Positions 1 through 12,292 are shown, numbered from the stretch's first letter. The stretch: 64,000 nt of DNA from Dimorphilus gyrociliatus (GCA_904063045.1 CAJFCJ010000005.1:899167-963166), one strand, 5' to 3'. Notes: a model not told the origin generated them from the sequence alone. Numbers and translations: made by a program.

Positions 1-226
1 ACAATAAAATGATTGCTATTCGTACTTTTCTATTATCTAATTCAGTAGTTAAAACATTCATTACTCCCATAAACATTGACATTCACAGGATTAGAGGATG
101 ATATATAGTTTTGATAAGTTTATTTATCTTTACAGTCTAAAGAGACAAATAATTTAAACCGTTGTAATTTATCTTCCTAATTTTTTATCTCTTCAACTCT
201 TTCGTTCGTAAAAATTACAAGAGCAA

Positions 227-234
227 TGACGTCA
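227..234. promoter_or_regulatory. CRE palindrome TGACGTCA
   Basis: This is a perfect 8-bp cAMP-response-element palindrome, the known CREB/ATF bZIP site. It lies about 1 kb upstream of the CARD gene. A functional role is inference from the motif alone. Confidence 0.3.
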
Positions 235-456
235 CAGTCGTTTTGGATAGGGAGGTGATTTTCTGTTGAATATAATTTAGAGTCGAAAAAGTAAGCAGAT
301 ATTCTTTAACTAGAAACAATTAGATATAAATAATAATTTAAAGTTAACAATTAGCAAAAAAGCGAAATAGGAATTCAATGATTGAACTGTCATTCACCAT
401 ACCTAATTTAATAGAGAGAAATAGAAGACTAGCACTAATTGGATATAACTAAGAGC

Positions 457-526
<70 letters not shown>

Positions 527-530
527 GAAA
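457..530. repeat. Compound (TA)n(GA)n microsatellite
   Basis: A run of TA dinucleotides passes directly into a run of GA dinucleotides. The same TA-to-GA arrangement recurs near 12233 and 26270, and reversed near 39590. Confidence 0.9.
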
Positions 531-1138
531 GATTAGGATTTAGTATAAAATAGATTTTCTAATAATAAATATAGTAAATAAGTTAGGTAATAAACTATAT
601 TAGGGGCAACTGCAAACTGTTACTGTAATATATCCTTCATAGGCCTTGAATTTATACTTCTGGTCTAGTGTTTTCCTATCTAATCCCTACAATATTTTAC
701 GACATATTTATCAATATTATTATCATTAATATAAGCTTTATTGCATAAATAAAAAGAGAGTTTTCTTCGTAATTTCTCAGAATTTATTACAATACTATCT
801 TGAACTACGAAGAGAAAGTAGACTTACTCCAAACTAGACCTAAAAGTTAAATTAATTAATTCTTTTATGTAAATATTGTTCCATATATTATTTTTTTTTT
901 GAAGTTATAAATTTTGAGTAATTAAGAAATTATTGTTTGTAAATCGTTGTGTAATAGATGGTGTTAAAGTAAACAATTGAAGAATGGTCGTATCTGATCG
1001 TTTACAGCGACTGCTGTCGTTAGATAAAACACTGATTAAAACCAGTAAATCCATATCAGATTTCACATTGCTCACAACTTACCAACGACTTGTTTGGACT
1101 CGTAGACCTTTCCCTTTCATTCTTCTATTTATACAAAG

Positions 1139-1201
1139 GTGAGCGGTGGCCATTAGCTGAGTATAAAAAATATTTATTAATTTTATCAGTCCGTTTTGCA
1201 G
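1139..1201 (+). other. Probable 5' UTR intron of the CARD gene
   Basis: The stretch starts GTGAGC after AAAG and ends TTTTGCAG, 63 bp long like the gene's other short introns. An ATG-led open frame from 984 runs up to the donor, but if spliced it would overlap the CARD start in another frame. Transcription therefore probably begins after 986, or that frame is an upstream ORF. Confidence 0.5.
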
Positions 1202-1234
1202 TTGGAGAATAGTAGAGAAGAAGAAGAAGAAATT

Positions 1235-2024
1235 ATGGACGAACTTGAATTGAGAGTTTTTAGAAAGAAAAGATCTGTTTTTGTTGAAAATGTTGAAATG
1301 AACAGCACATTAATGGAATCGTTGAAAAATCACGAAATATTTAATAGCGAGGAATGTACTGCAATTATGGTAGGCCTAATATTAAGTTACCACCTTTCTA
1401 TCCTTTTACCGATGGATTATATATTAGCAATAAAAGAGTTAAAAAAAAACAACAATGAATTTTTTTCTACTTAGAATGAAAGAACGCAAAATTCAAAAGT
1501 TATGAAATTTTATGAACTTTTAACAACAAGTTCAAAGAATGGCCTCTTTGAACAAATTTGCATGGCATTAATGAGATCTTACCCGTGGTTATCTAAGGAA
1601 TTACAATCCGATTTAAAGAACGAAAGGGGTAATTTGGTTATTGATCAAGATGTGCAAAAAGAAGCTTCCATGCTTGTTCACAGGTTTAAATTTCTCATAA
1701 AAAATTCAATTTTTGTTGAATTGAAAAGCGAATAAGAAATTATAATTTTCCTATAGAAAATTCGGCACCAGTAGAAGATTATCGGAGTTAGAAAAGAAAG
1801 AAATACAAGATATGATTGCTCTTAAAATACAAATTTCTAAAGAAGAATGGAGAACCGAATTACAAGTAAATTTATGAATGTTTATTCATTTTAATAAGTC
1901 GTAGAGAAGAAGAAAACTAAATAAAACTCTTTTTAAATGTAAATTAATCATATCTTATATGTTATATTGATAAATAGATCAGTAGGGAAGGGGGTTAATC
2001 GTAACTAGTCCGCAAAATTGTGTT

Positions 2025-2061
<37 letters not shown>

Positions 2062-2978
2062 AGTATATTATTGCCCTTAATATCTAGCCTTTAAGACGTT
2101 ATACACACGCTAAAATACTTTTTAGTAAATATTAACTATATTTATGAAAATTTTAGGTCAATTGTAAAGAAATTCTTTAAATTCCAGGAACTTAGAGACG
2201 AACTTGACCATCAGTCGGCATTGGAGAATTTAAAGAAGACTAAGTTGTCGGAAATTGCGAAAACTTTAACAAAGTTTATTAAAGATAATAAGGATGCTCT
2301 GTCGAATAACGCACACGATATGGAATCGACAACTCAACTTTTACAATCAGCATCGGGTATCGTTAAAATAATCGATTCACGCGCAATATATTTGTAACAT
2401 TTCTCCTTTTCAATCATTAATAGACGACGAGGACCCTCTATCTCTTATTAGAAAGGAGCTAATGCTTATTCTAAAGAGATTTAATGGAGTAATTCTTGAA
2501 AAGAAAATCTTGAGCGAAGATAGGGAGAAATGTCTCAAGGCATTGAATGTAAGTAAAGTAAATGGAAAAGGGAGAAAGTTTTTCTTGATAGTGTAATTAT
2601 TTTTAGCTTCCAACCGACACTCCTTCTCTAAATGAGATATTAGACAACGAATTTACGTCACAAAAGAAGAAAATATCGACTTTGGAGAGTGAATTATTAG
2701 AAAAGGAAAAGACGTTGAAGCAAACGACAAAGGCTAAATGGGATCTCGAAGATTCAAATAGAGAAATGAATGAGAAAATGACTAAAATGAAAAATGAGCT
2801 TTCCGATAAAACCGTTAAGCTAATGAATTTTCAAGAAGACATTAGAAACAAACAAATTGAAATTGATGAATTAAAAAAGAATGTTGGCCAAAACCAACTG
2901 GAGAATGGGGCGGTAACCAATCAAAGCAGACCCCAGTTAACTAGGCCTAAAAGTAAAAGTAAACTCAATTCGAAGTAA
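1235..2978 (+). CDS. CARD domain / coiled-coil protein (CARD9/CARMA N-terminus-like)
   Basis: Six coding exons: 1235-1369, 1475-1683, 1757-1865, 2188-2356, 2424-2548 and 2607-2978. All junctions are GT-AG and in phase, giving 372 aa with stop TAA at 2976-2978. Residues about 1-90 form a death-fold CARD: a basic first helix (RVFRKKR), a Leu-rich middle, and after the first junction KFYELL followed by a final helix FEQICMALMRSYPWL. The F...L...YP.L pattern resembles the CARD of CARD9/CARD11. From about residue 100 onward it is charged, heptad-like coiled coil (for example LESELLEKEKTLKQTTKAKW), ending in a basic tail. In vertebrates CARD/coiled-coil proteins nucleate BCL10 filaments toward NF-kB; a like role here is inference. 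No MAGUK part is present. The first ATG after a 63-bp upstream intron (1139-1201) is at 1235; the frame stays open back to that acceptor, so a longer N-terminus is possible. AATAAA lies at 3008-3013. Confidence 0.8.
2028..2056. repeat. (CT)n microsatellite in intron 3 of the CARD gene
   Basis: A CT dinucleotide run lies within the 322-bp intron 1866-2187. This is the only long intron of the gene, and the repeat accounts for part of its extra length. Confidence 0.85.
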
Positions 2979-3013
2979 ATTAAACTTACTCCAAGAAACT
3001 GTACGGTAATAAA

Positions 3014-6000
3014 TAATTTATAGGCTTAATGCTTATATTTACACAACTAAGAGTAGTATTTCCTTAATTTTTCCCTTATTACCCTTTACTTTATACACCT
3101 ATCCTCCAACCATAGAAAAAGAACAATCTTGTATAGTATTTCATTATTTCGCCCTTTTTTTTCCGCTTTCAATAAACTCTACACAAATAATAAATTCAAA
3201 AAAACACTATCCTTTATAGTTGCAAACAAACTAAACTATCCTTATATTTTTAATAATACAAACAATAATTAATAGCTTCGTTATAGGGAAATTAGATAAA
3301 AAAAAAAGAAAAGTTTGTCAATTGAAAAGTCATTTTAAACTTCTTTCGCTCTACTAACTACGAACCTTTTCTTCTCTTTTCTTCCCTTTTTATTTCCTCA
3401 ATGGGCCTATAGTTACTGGTGAAAAAAAAAAGAAAAAGATCAATATTTCACCTAAACTAAAAAGAGGTAATGCATATTTTAAAGGGAAAAGAAATAAGTT
3501 ATTATAATAATAATTATTATTATTTTTATTAATATTGATTTATAATATTTTGTTTTTTAAAAAAAAATTTAATACTTTTTTTTATTTTTTTTAGAAAATT
3601 TTTGTTATAAGAAAGTTTTAATTTTTTTTTTTATGGCACAGACATTTTGTTGTTGAATACAAAATATTATCATACTTTTTCTTCATTCTATTTCAACAGT
3701 TTCTCATTATTTTATTTATTTATTTGATCTTTAACGGGCTAAAAATCAAAGATCTGTCTAGCTTCTATTCCTGTTTTCTCTCTCTCTCTCTCTCTCTTAG
3801 TGTTATTGCAGTACGTTCTAGTTTCGGCAGAGTTTTCCTTGAAAATAGCCGCAAAGACCGAAAAGAGTATGTAACTCTAGGGATATTTTTCTTTATGACT
3901 AGGCATCCTTCTGTCAATTTTACTTGTTGTCGTTAGATGGCAGCACACACAACCCTTACACTTTACCGAACAGAAGCGTTCCTTTGTTCAACAGATGTAC
4001 ATATTTATAAAGGAAGGGTGCGAGGAAGAGAAGAGAAAAAAATGAAAGGCGATGACGTAACATTTTTCCCTAAGTAAATGCATTAAGATAAGAGGAAAAA
4101 TAGAGAAAAGAAAGAGACCCTTATCTGTTGAAAAGTTAATTAATAGACAAGTGACAATAACGCTCTCTTTATAGTGTAATTAAAAGATAAATATGGAAAA
4201 AGCTTTTTCTGCCCGACCTTTTCAACTTTGATACGTAAAGTGACAGACTGATGAAATATAATCTTTCCTCGTTAAACGAATCGATTAACGATTTGTTATT
4301 ATTATAATTATCAACAATTTAATGGATGACTTATATATGTACACATAAAAAAAATGATTATATCTTCATTTTATTACCATGTTACTTTACTTTTGAACTT
4401 TTTTTTAATAATAAAGAACATAACGCATAGATAGATAAAAAATGTTTAGTTGAATTTGTACAGATGTTATTCGTGTCCGCTTTTTTGTATTTAGTTATTA
4501 AATTTATATTGTTTATGTACATAAGATTATAAACTGTACGGCTATTAACTTTTACAGTTATTCGAATTAGCTTTGTCCGACAATAATTGCTAACAAAATG
4601 GTTACGTAATGGTTATTACTGTCGGCTCATTGTAGCAACTTAATCCCATTATTCACTACATGTATGATTATGGACGAAACGGAGGAGAAAGAGAGGGGAA
4701 AAGTTGAATTTTAGCGCAAATATCCTTTTCGTTTTTTTTTTTTGTTATTTGTTTAAAGAATCCATAAACTATACAAATAATTATATAAAAGATAGCTTGA
4801 AGATATAACCAATAAACGATCAACTAAATGAATCGATTGGTTGATATCTAAATAGAAATTTACATAATTATCTTTATTTTATTCATTTAAAATTGGTTAG
4901 CTATCTTGCTCTCGATCTATCTATCTTCGTCCTATCCTACGCAAATCTTTGAATCGATTAATTAGACCTAGCTTATTAAGTCTAGTTAATACATAATTGA
5001 AAAGTGACTCTAGATAATTAAAAGTAGGTTTCCCTTTTTATATTTTCTACCATCTAAAGAAGGAGGAAAAAGTAATAAATCGTTATAAATTATGGATTAT
5101 AATATCAAATTATTTCGTACTAAAAGCTTTTCTTTTATTCTTTTAATAGTTTAATTGAATAATAGAGAGAAAATGATGTGAAAAAATCTTTATTAAAATA
5201 CAAACAAATGACTTAAAAGCCTTAATACTACGTTATAGAAATAATAGGGAAATATGGAAAGCTTTTTAACATGGACAAACGGAACGCAGCGCCTTCTATC
5301 TAATAAAAGAGATATTAAGAGGGGGAAAGTGGCAGTCGGTGCGGAGTACTTCTTTCAAAAACTGCACGTATCTACCGAGCTGATTAAAAAAGTTTATACT
5401 CTATTTATTTTTATTAACTGTAAACTGTATAATTACTTATTATCTCTGTTTAATTTTCAATTGATTTTTCTCATCTCTTCTCTCTCTCTCTTCTCTCTCT
5501 TTTCTCTTCTCTTTTCTTCTCTTTCTTTCTTTCTGCTTTTCTCAAAACAATTCAATTTCAACAACAACAATTTCAAGAAAATAATAAGAAAACAAGTTAG
5601 ATCATTTTTTTTAAAAAAAAAAAACAAATCCCCTTTCCCACATAAACTCTATATAGAAAAAAGGAGGAGGAGAGGAAACTTTTATCAAAGAAAGATAAGA
5701 TTCTTCATGAAAAGGTAAACATCATTAAACTTTTTATAAGCTACTTAATACAGAAATCTTTTAATAAACATCTATTCTTCAAAAGCGTTAGAGGATTTAG
5801 TTAAATCGTTGAATTAAAGGTCATACATATTAATAAGCGAATAATTTAATATTTCGTCCACTCGGAATGAAATACCATAGATAGTAATAATATAACTAAA
5901 AAAATGCTAACAGATTATGCAAATTAATGTAAATTAGTAGAGAATTAATAAAATTATGTGTGTTGTGTGTGTTTATCAAAACATGTGTAGCTCTTTCATT

Positions 6001-6547
6001 TTCAATGAAATTGAGTTGGGTTTGTACTATTGAGTAATTCATTGTTTACTCGTGTCACTCTTCATTGATTTCATATGATTATTCTATCGATTACGAATAA
6101 AAAGTTTTTTTCCAACAAACATCCCGCTTTTAAACGAAATCTATATTGCTGTTGGGCAGTGGAATTCAACGAATTGAAAAAATTCAATAATATCGCTGTC
6201 AACTGCAAAAGAATCTGCAAAAAAAAAAAATAGTGGACAACTTTTTTAAGAGAAACGATTGAGATTTCTGCATCGTAATGCGGGTGGAATTAAATTTTAA
6301 AGAATATATAAATTATATAGGTAAAATAATATTTGATCCTAGTTCAATTGTTGCTAACTATAAATCATTGTACAAAGATTTTTTCTTTTCCTCTCTTCTT
6401 CCCTAAAAATTTTCTATAGGCTTCGACTATAATAACAAAAATATTTTTTTCTCGTCTTGTCCATAATCGCTTATGTTTTTTTATTTTTGTATCTTTGAAC
6501 GTATTAAGATTGAATGATATTCATTTTCTTCTCTTCCTTTCCATTTT
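3014..6547. other. Intergenic, no gene supported
   Basis: Mostly homopolymer and CT-rich sequence. The longest open frame (5254-5718) is largely translated simple sequence (Leu/Phe/Ser runs from CT tracts) and is not called. A perfect TTACGTAA-type bZIP palindrome lies at 4601-4610 and a TAGATGGC motif at 3934-3941. Confidence 0.6.
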
Positions 6548-6550
6548 AGG

Positions 6551-7054
6551 ATGAGTTCTACAAAAGTCAAATTTAAGTTACCTAAATCAAACAACAACTC
6601 TCTTCAAGATATTGACAAACTTATAGAAGGTAAAATAGAACAAGAGACAAATGGTTACCATAACAACGATTCAAGACAAGTGAAACCTTATACTCTGCAC
6701 ATAAATCCGGGATTAGGCAGTCATCTTTCCGAAAAGTCATGGACAACTCTTACGCAGGCTAAATTAGTTTACGATGGACTTTTAGCCGATCGCTGCTATC
6801 GGCTTGATCAAAAACTGCTTGGGAAAAAAGCCTATTTCGACGAAAAAATCAACAAATTACTAAAAAAAGATTCACAGAAGAATGAGGTGAGCGCTATGGA
6901 AACTGCGGTCAAAGGTCAATATCAATTGCATCTTTTACAAGAGACGATTATCAAGGAATTAACAGATATGATGAAAGATTATCAGAATAAACTGGATTTA
7001 TTGACAGTTAGCCTTTTACAAACAGAAAAACATCGAAAAGACTCAAAAGAATAA
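6551..7054 (+). CDS. Uncharacterised 167-aa coiled-coil protein
   Basis: One coding exon, 167 aa, stop TAA at 7052-7054. The ATG sits one base after a strong splice acceptor (CTTTCCATTTTAG, AG at 6548-6549), so the 5' UTR is spliced or trans-spliced. Residues 1-50 are polar, with a basic start (KVKFKLPK). A conserved-looking block follows near residues 50-75 (LHINPGLGSHLSEKSW, then an Ala/Leu helix). Residues about 85-165 are predicted helical and coiled-coil, rich in Lys/Leu/Glu with no Pro or Gly breaks. There is no signal peptide, membrane segment or catalytic motif, so it is probably a cytoplasmic or nuclear structural/adaptor subunit. I do not recognise the family. A possible polyadenylation signal AATAAA is at 7378-7383. 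Confidence 0.75.
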   Translation: MSSTKVKFKLPKSNNNSLQDIDKLIEGKIEQETNGYHNNDSRQVKPYTLHINPGLGSHLSEKSWTTLTQAKLVYDGLLADRCYRLDQKLLGKKAYFDEKINKLLKKDSQKNEVSAMETAVKGQYQLHLLQETIIKELTDMMKDYQNKLDLLTVSLLQTEKHRKDSKE

Positions 7055-7778
7055 ACTTGAGAGAAATCCTTTGCCTCCCCTACTCTTCCCACTATATATA
7101 CTGTATACATCCCTTCACCTTACCCCCGTTACAAACACTTAAAAGTTACAACTAAAAAAATAACACTTGTATTTACTCTAAATTGAATTTTTACGATTCG
7201 CATTTAAGTGAGAAATTTTCGGAACGAACTTTATTAGAAAACTCGTTTCTATCGCATTGTATGATTTTTGTTCTATTTCATTTGTTGTTATTTAAGAAGA
7301 GGAAGAAAAGAAGAGAGGAGAGAAGAGAAGAAAACAAAAACAGGAAAAACAACCGAGTTACTACAGCTATTCTTATTAATAAATTAACGCCATAAAACAC
7401 TGTTTCTAATAGAGATTTTGGTGGAAGCAGTGGCGGTGGCGGCGGTGGTAGTAGTAGTAGCAGTAGTTTTAATTTTCAATAGTCTTATAGTCTTTTAATC
7501 CTTTAATCCATGAGTCAATCCTTGGTGTAATTTAGTACAATTATTATCTCGGTTTTCGTTCTCTAATTTAATGTATGCAATTGTTCTCTGGACAATAAAC
7601 GAAAAATTTTTCTTTCTATAATGAAATATACATAAAAACAAACAAAACAGACAAACATACTCATATTCATTCAATTAAATTGTAAATTGTCTCCATCTTT
7701 TATACTTTAAATTGTTTATTGTAGGCTAGTTTTCTTTCAATTATTACCCTCAATGGACTGGGGAGGATAAGCTGTATG
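7055..7778. other. 3' flank of the 6551 gene, no further gene seen
   Basis: AT-rich, with a purine-rich tract near 7300-7345 and a GGY/AGT trinucleotide repeat at 7421-7466. AATAAA motifs occur at 7378 and near 7606. No supported coding region. Confidence 0.55.
7421..7466 (+). repeat. GGN/AGY trinucleotide repeat
   Basis: Imperfect triplets of GGC/GGT followed by AGT/AGC. On the + strand it would encode six Gly then six Ser, ending at TAG about 15 bases later. It follows a possible acceptor (CTAATAG at about 7407-7413). It may be a simple repeat or a low-complexity exon; no matching donor was found in the upstream gene. Confidence 0.6.
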
Positions 7779-7925
7779 CGTATTACGTAATAGGTTTTAC
7801 AGGATTTCATAGGTTAAGAGATTTTCTAATTACATTAATTACGTAATACGTATCGGTTTTTCTTAGAGATTAGTAAAGTGGTATATATAATCCGACTGAA
7901 GTGGAAATATGTAACGAAAGTAGCA
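7779..7925 (+). promoter_or_regulatory. Orphan TATA promoter with two PAR-bZIP (D-box) palindromes
   Basis: Two copies of the 10-bp palindrome ATTACGTAAT lie at 7782-7791 and 7838-7847. They sit inside a 13-bp inverted repeat (7779-7791 and 7838-7850). Both match the known PAR-bZIP/E4BP4 consensus RTTAYGTAAY perfectly. A TATA box (TATATATAA, 7882-7890) follows 35 bp later, and an initiator-like CAGTTA lies near 7924. The spacing suits a + strand promoter, but I could not find its gene; the next ATG (8048) gives only 24 codons. Confidence 0.45.
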
Positions 7926-9410
7926 GTTATTTAACTTTACGACTGGAGAGAACTTGACACGTTTTGTAGCAGTTTTTTTTATTGTTGCTTAAACTTTTGT
8001 TCATAACGTCCTATTCGTCATTCTTCTGCTGTCATAAGTAGCTAAAATGCGCTTTTCTCCTATCAGTTGTTGGGAAGCGTTAGCCGTGAAGAAATTTTCC
8101 TCAATACTGCGTGCCATTTAACGCAGCATGAGTTACATTTTCTTTTCCCTCAACTAGCTTTTTCCTATGTAAATATTCGCCAGTCGTCCCTTTCTCCCAC
8201 CCCCATTTACTTTTAAGAAATAAATAATACGCGGTTGCTCCTTCCTCTACCTTCTCCCCTCTCCCCCCTTCAACCTTTAGCCCTTCGCAACCTTCTCTAA
8301 CTATGTCATTTCACATCCTTCATTCGCTTTTCACTCATTCACTTACTCTCTCTCTCTCTCTTGTCTCTTGTTCTCCTTACCCTCTTCTCGTGGTACTTAA
8401 GTCGTTTGCAATGTTAATTATTCCTCGCTTTTAATCTCTCGCTTTTACGTGTCCTGCACGAAGATAAAAATCAAAATGATTACTTGAGCAGATGGTTGTA
8501 AAACTGTTAAATCCGTTATTTTCTTCGCTTCGTATTAATCACTGACTACAAACGAAGAATAGTAATTAGTAGGTAATTACAAACTTGGGCAAATCACGTC
8601 TTATCGGCGAATCTCTTCGTAGGAATTCAATAGGTTTTTTGTTGTTCCATTCAAAGAGTATAAGAGTTTAATGTATAGTATTTGTTATATATGTAGTTAT
8701 TTGCTAAATATTAAATTGTTAGGTGGACATGAATACTATGTTTTCTTAGTATAAAATTTCAATCGAGTAAACTGTGTTCTTAATGGAAGACAAACTAGTT
8801 GTTGCAAACTATTAAAAGCGACATCTGTAGTCACCTTAGAGAATCGGAATAAAGGGGTGATAAACAAAGGCGGGGGCCGTCTTTGGCGGTTCAACGTTTG
8901 TTTAACGGCAAGAGTGACGGCGATAAAACGCCAAGGGAACAAAGACGTTTATTGTTTGAGGATATATTGCTTACTTATTGCTTTTCATTCGAAAAGATTA
9001 AATATAATGAAAGATGATACGACAGGAGATTAAACCTTCAGAATGTTTTTTAAATCCTTTATTAATTTATAGTAATCCAATCGGAAATTCAAATAATGAA
9101 AATGAAAGGAAAACAGTGGTAAAAAATTTAAAGGCAAACTATACAAAGTTTGGCACGAAAAAGGGTTATAAGCACTTTATTTCTGTTTTTACAGCTTTAT
9201 AAAAAAGTTTTTATTCGTTTCGTTCAGGTTCATTAAGAACTGAATAATTTAGTAATAGTACAAAGCTGTCCGTTATCGATGATGTAGAGTTTTTGATGGG
9301 TTACTATAGAATTTCATCATCCTCTCTTCAAATAAACATTCCCTAATCTATCCGGTAACGGCAATTGATATTATTGAGGTAAACATCCAAAATCAATTTT
9401 CAAATTCCTT

Positions 9411-9498
9411 ACAGGCTTCGGGTCGGTTGCCAGAAAGGCAACCTTTCTCCCTCAATAACCTGTCTACTACATCACTTTAACGCTCCAAGCGTTTTTTT
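9411..9498 (+). ncRNA. Candidate structured RNA: nested hairpins ending in a T-run
   Basis: ACAGG (9411-9415) can pair with CCTGT (9459-9463). Inside are two mutually exclusive perfect 7-bp hairpins: GGTTGCC/GGCAACC (9425-9431 and 9437-9443) and AGAAAGG/CCTTTCT (9432-9438 and 9442-9448). A third hairpin, AACGC-TCCAA-GCGTT (9479-9493), is followed directly by T's to 9498, like a Pol III stop. No tRNA-type box B is visible and no known RNA family is recognised. Confidence 0.25.
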
Positions 9499-12231
9499 CT
9501 CTTAATACTTGTTCGGTTGCGCCATCTATCGGACATTAAAAAAAATAAAATTTGATAAACACGGAAGCATTTCTCAATGGGTTTTATTAGTTTTTTTCCC
9601 CTCAAATTATTCGTAAAAAAATTAATAAAGGACGAATTTTATTAGTTAATCTTCCAGTGATAGTATAAAAAGCCTTATCATTAGACTATCCATGATATTT
9701 AATCTTCAGTATACAAATCGCCTTAGAAGAAATAATTTCCCCTTTATACAGTGACTTTTCCCTCTGCCACTCTCCCCCTACCCGGCCCCCTTTCTCTTTC
9801 TCTTTAATTTCTTTCATAATTTTTCTTAGTATTTTCAAATAAAAAAGAAGACAACAGGTTAGCTTCCTATTATGAAAAAAAATAATTCATGCCAATTCTG
9901 TTTGTTATAACTTAATGGATTGTGATATGCTTTTTCGTGATTCTCTTAACCCTTACTATTTAGAGCATTTAATAAAATATTCCATAATTTTTAGTCTTTG
10001 GGCTTAGCGTAAACACTTGAACAAGATATGGGTTAGACCTATTCAAAAGATATTGCCTCCATCAATTTAATAATGTAGCTTATCAACCAATAGCTCAAGG
10101 CTTTTCCTAATTATTTCTTAGTATTTCCTTTTAAACGAGACTTCCTTGACCTCTGATGAACCCTGTCAATAATTAGTTATTTCCGATAAGGAAGAGAACT
10201 CTCCAATGCTCTCTTCAAAGATATATTCTGTATTGTGTCGAAAAAAACAATATACAAAGAAGATATACAATCGAAAGTGAATAAGATTATTCACAGTAGA
10301 AAGAGGAAGTATTCAAGAAAAGGATAATTGAATAAACAAACAAAACGTATAAAAGTTGAATCGAAAAGTGGATGAGAGAAAAGTAGAACTAGGGAAGATA
10401 AAAAGGAAACAAAAAAGCCCAAATTGACTCTACCCACTAGAATTCCCAATGAACGAAGCATTAAAATAGAGTAAATTTAAAAAAAAAAACAGTTACAAAT
10501 GATATTTTCTTTTGAATGTACAGCAAGTTTTGTTGATGGAAATTGTTTCTAAGAATATTACAATATGAAAAATGACTTTTACATTAAGTATTTTCGTGTT
10601 TAAAGAGTAAATTTCCTTGATATCGTGTCTCTCTCAAAAAAATCATGACTTAGCTACTGAAACGATTTAAGCGTATGACAATTTGCAAAAGCACAAAATT
10701 AATTTCTTTAATAGTACCGCTTTTAGCATTTGAAATATTAAATACTCTCTATTTGTGTTTTATGTTTAAAGAATACCCTATTAAGTTTACTTGAAACCAT
10801 TGATACGAGTGTACAGTATATCTTCTAATCGAGTAGTGAAACCCTTCGTGTTTCTTTTTTCCCTACTATTTACTCCAATAGGACTTAAATAACTTTGCCT
10901 AACAAGTTTTGTACGTTATTTATCAATTGAAGAGTAGGCTGTTGAAAATGGTAAGCTGGAGGAGAAACTATTCCACGGTTGTTCTTTTCCCGATAGATGG
11001 CATTGTTTTAGTTTAATATATACGATTTGGAAATCAGCGTGAGAAGCACTTAAACGGCTTAGGCGGTTTTTGTCAATTTTCAACTTGATAAACGCATATT
11101 CGTTGTAGTAGATTGAAAATTGAAAATTTCACAAATAAAAGTAGTGGAGAGATAGGAAAAAGCTCGGCTCTCTTTTCTACAATAACATATTGTTTAATAT
11201 CATTTAAAGGGAGGGTGAAGGGAATGATTTTCCCCCTCCTCCTCCCATTCTGCAGTTTTCATAATTAACTTATTTTCTTGGACTAAATTTTCATTTATAA
11301 AAGTGATTATTATAGCTTTTATTATTAAGATTTTTAAACTCGTCATTGCCTAATGTATATATACATTGCACATCATCGATCAATAAAAAATAGTACGACA
11401 TATTGAATTAGATATTGTGAATACTGTACAACGCTTTGTTGTAATAAAAAAAAGGATGGGGGATGTGAATGAAATATACGTAAGGGGAACAGAATGGGTT
11501 ACAAGAAAGAGAGAGAGAGAGAGATGGAAATGTTTCAAGTCTATTCCCTCTGTTAGATTAAGCATAGTGTTAAACTATAATTATGTTGGTGATTGGTGTT
11601 GTACTATGATAGAACGAATAAAAAGAGCTTTTCCGTTACCCTTATATATATGGGAGACAGTGAAGGATTGTTAAGAAAAAAAAAGATAACAGAGAAGTCA
11701 GAGGAAATAGAGAAAAGGAAAAGAGGAAGTAAAAGTTATTTAGTTTCAAATATGACAATTTATGAAAATATCTTTTATTAATAAAACAATTCATTTTGAT
11801 CATTGCCTTTTAAACTTGTAATATGGAAAATTATTTGAGCGTAAGATGAAACATTTGATTTTTTTAGTAATCCTAATAAGCTTAAGGCTATTTTTAGTAG
11901 CTATTCTCTTTTTTTTATTATCTAATCTAGTTAATCCAATTATAGAATGCTGCATAATTTTACATATAATAACATACAATACTTTATATCTTTTAAAGCG
12001 TATAGGTTTCTGATAATATTTGCCATAAAACTAATCTCTATTGATGAACTAATCAGATGTTGTTTGCATGAGAGTACCAGAACTATTCTACAGTCAAAAT
12101 AGTTACTGTGTTAAGTAGGTCCGCGAATTAGATCCCGTATTGGATGGTCAATTTTTGCACAGTGTTTCTAGGATGTAGAAATTCAAAAAATATAAAATTC
12201 GCTTAAGGAATCTATATTACGTAGTAAAATA

Positions 12232-12232
<1 letters not shown>

Positions 12233-12267
<35 letters not shown>

Positions 12268-12292
12268 AGACAGAGAGAGAGAGAGAGAGAGA
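12233..12292. repeat. Compound (TA)n(GA)n microsatellite
   Basis: A TA run, a short bridge GTATAGACA, then a GA run: the same order as at 457-530. Confidence 0.9.

Larger units (their letters stand above)
1..983. other. Intergenic, AT-rich, no gene seen
   Basis: No open frame with coding character on either strand. It holds a perfect CRE palindrome (TGACGTCA) at 227-234 and a compound TA/GA microsatellite at about 457-530. An upstream exon of the CARD gene probably begins near its right edge. Confidence 0.6.

Noticed and set aside
5254..5718. 154-codon + strand open frame
   Set aside because: Most of it is translated CT-rich and A-rich simple sequence (Leu/Phe/Ser and Lys/Arg runs). No domain, splice context or coding bias.
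8736..8942. - strand open frame over the GC-rich block (RPPPLFITPLF)
   Set aside because: No ATG, an in-frame stop just upstream and no acceptor between. Treated as noncoding, possibly regulatory.
11417..11674. 85-codon + strand frame
   Set aside because: GTG start, a GA-repeat-derived charged run, no domain and no splice partner.
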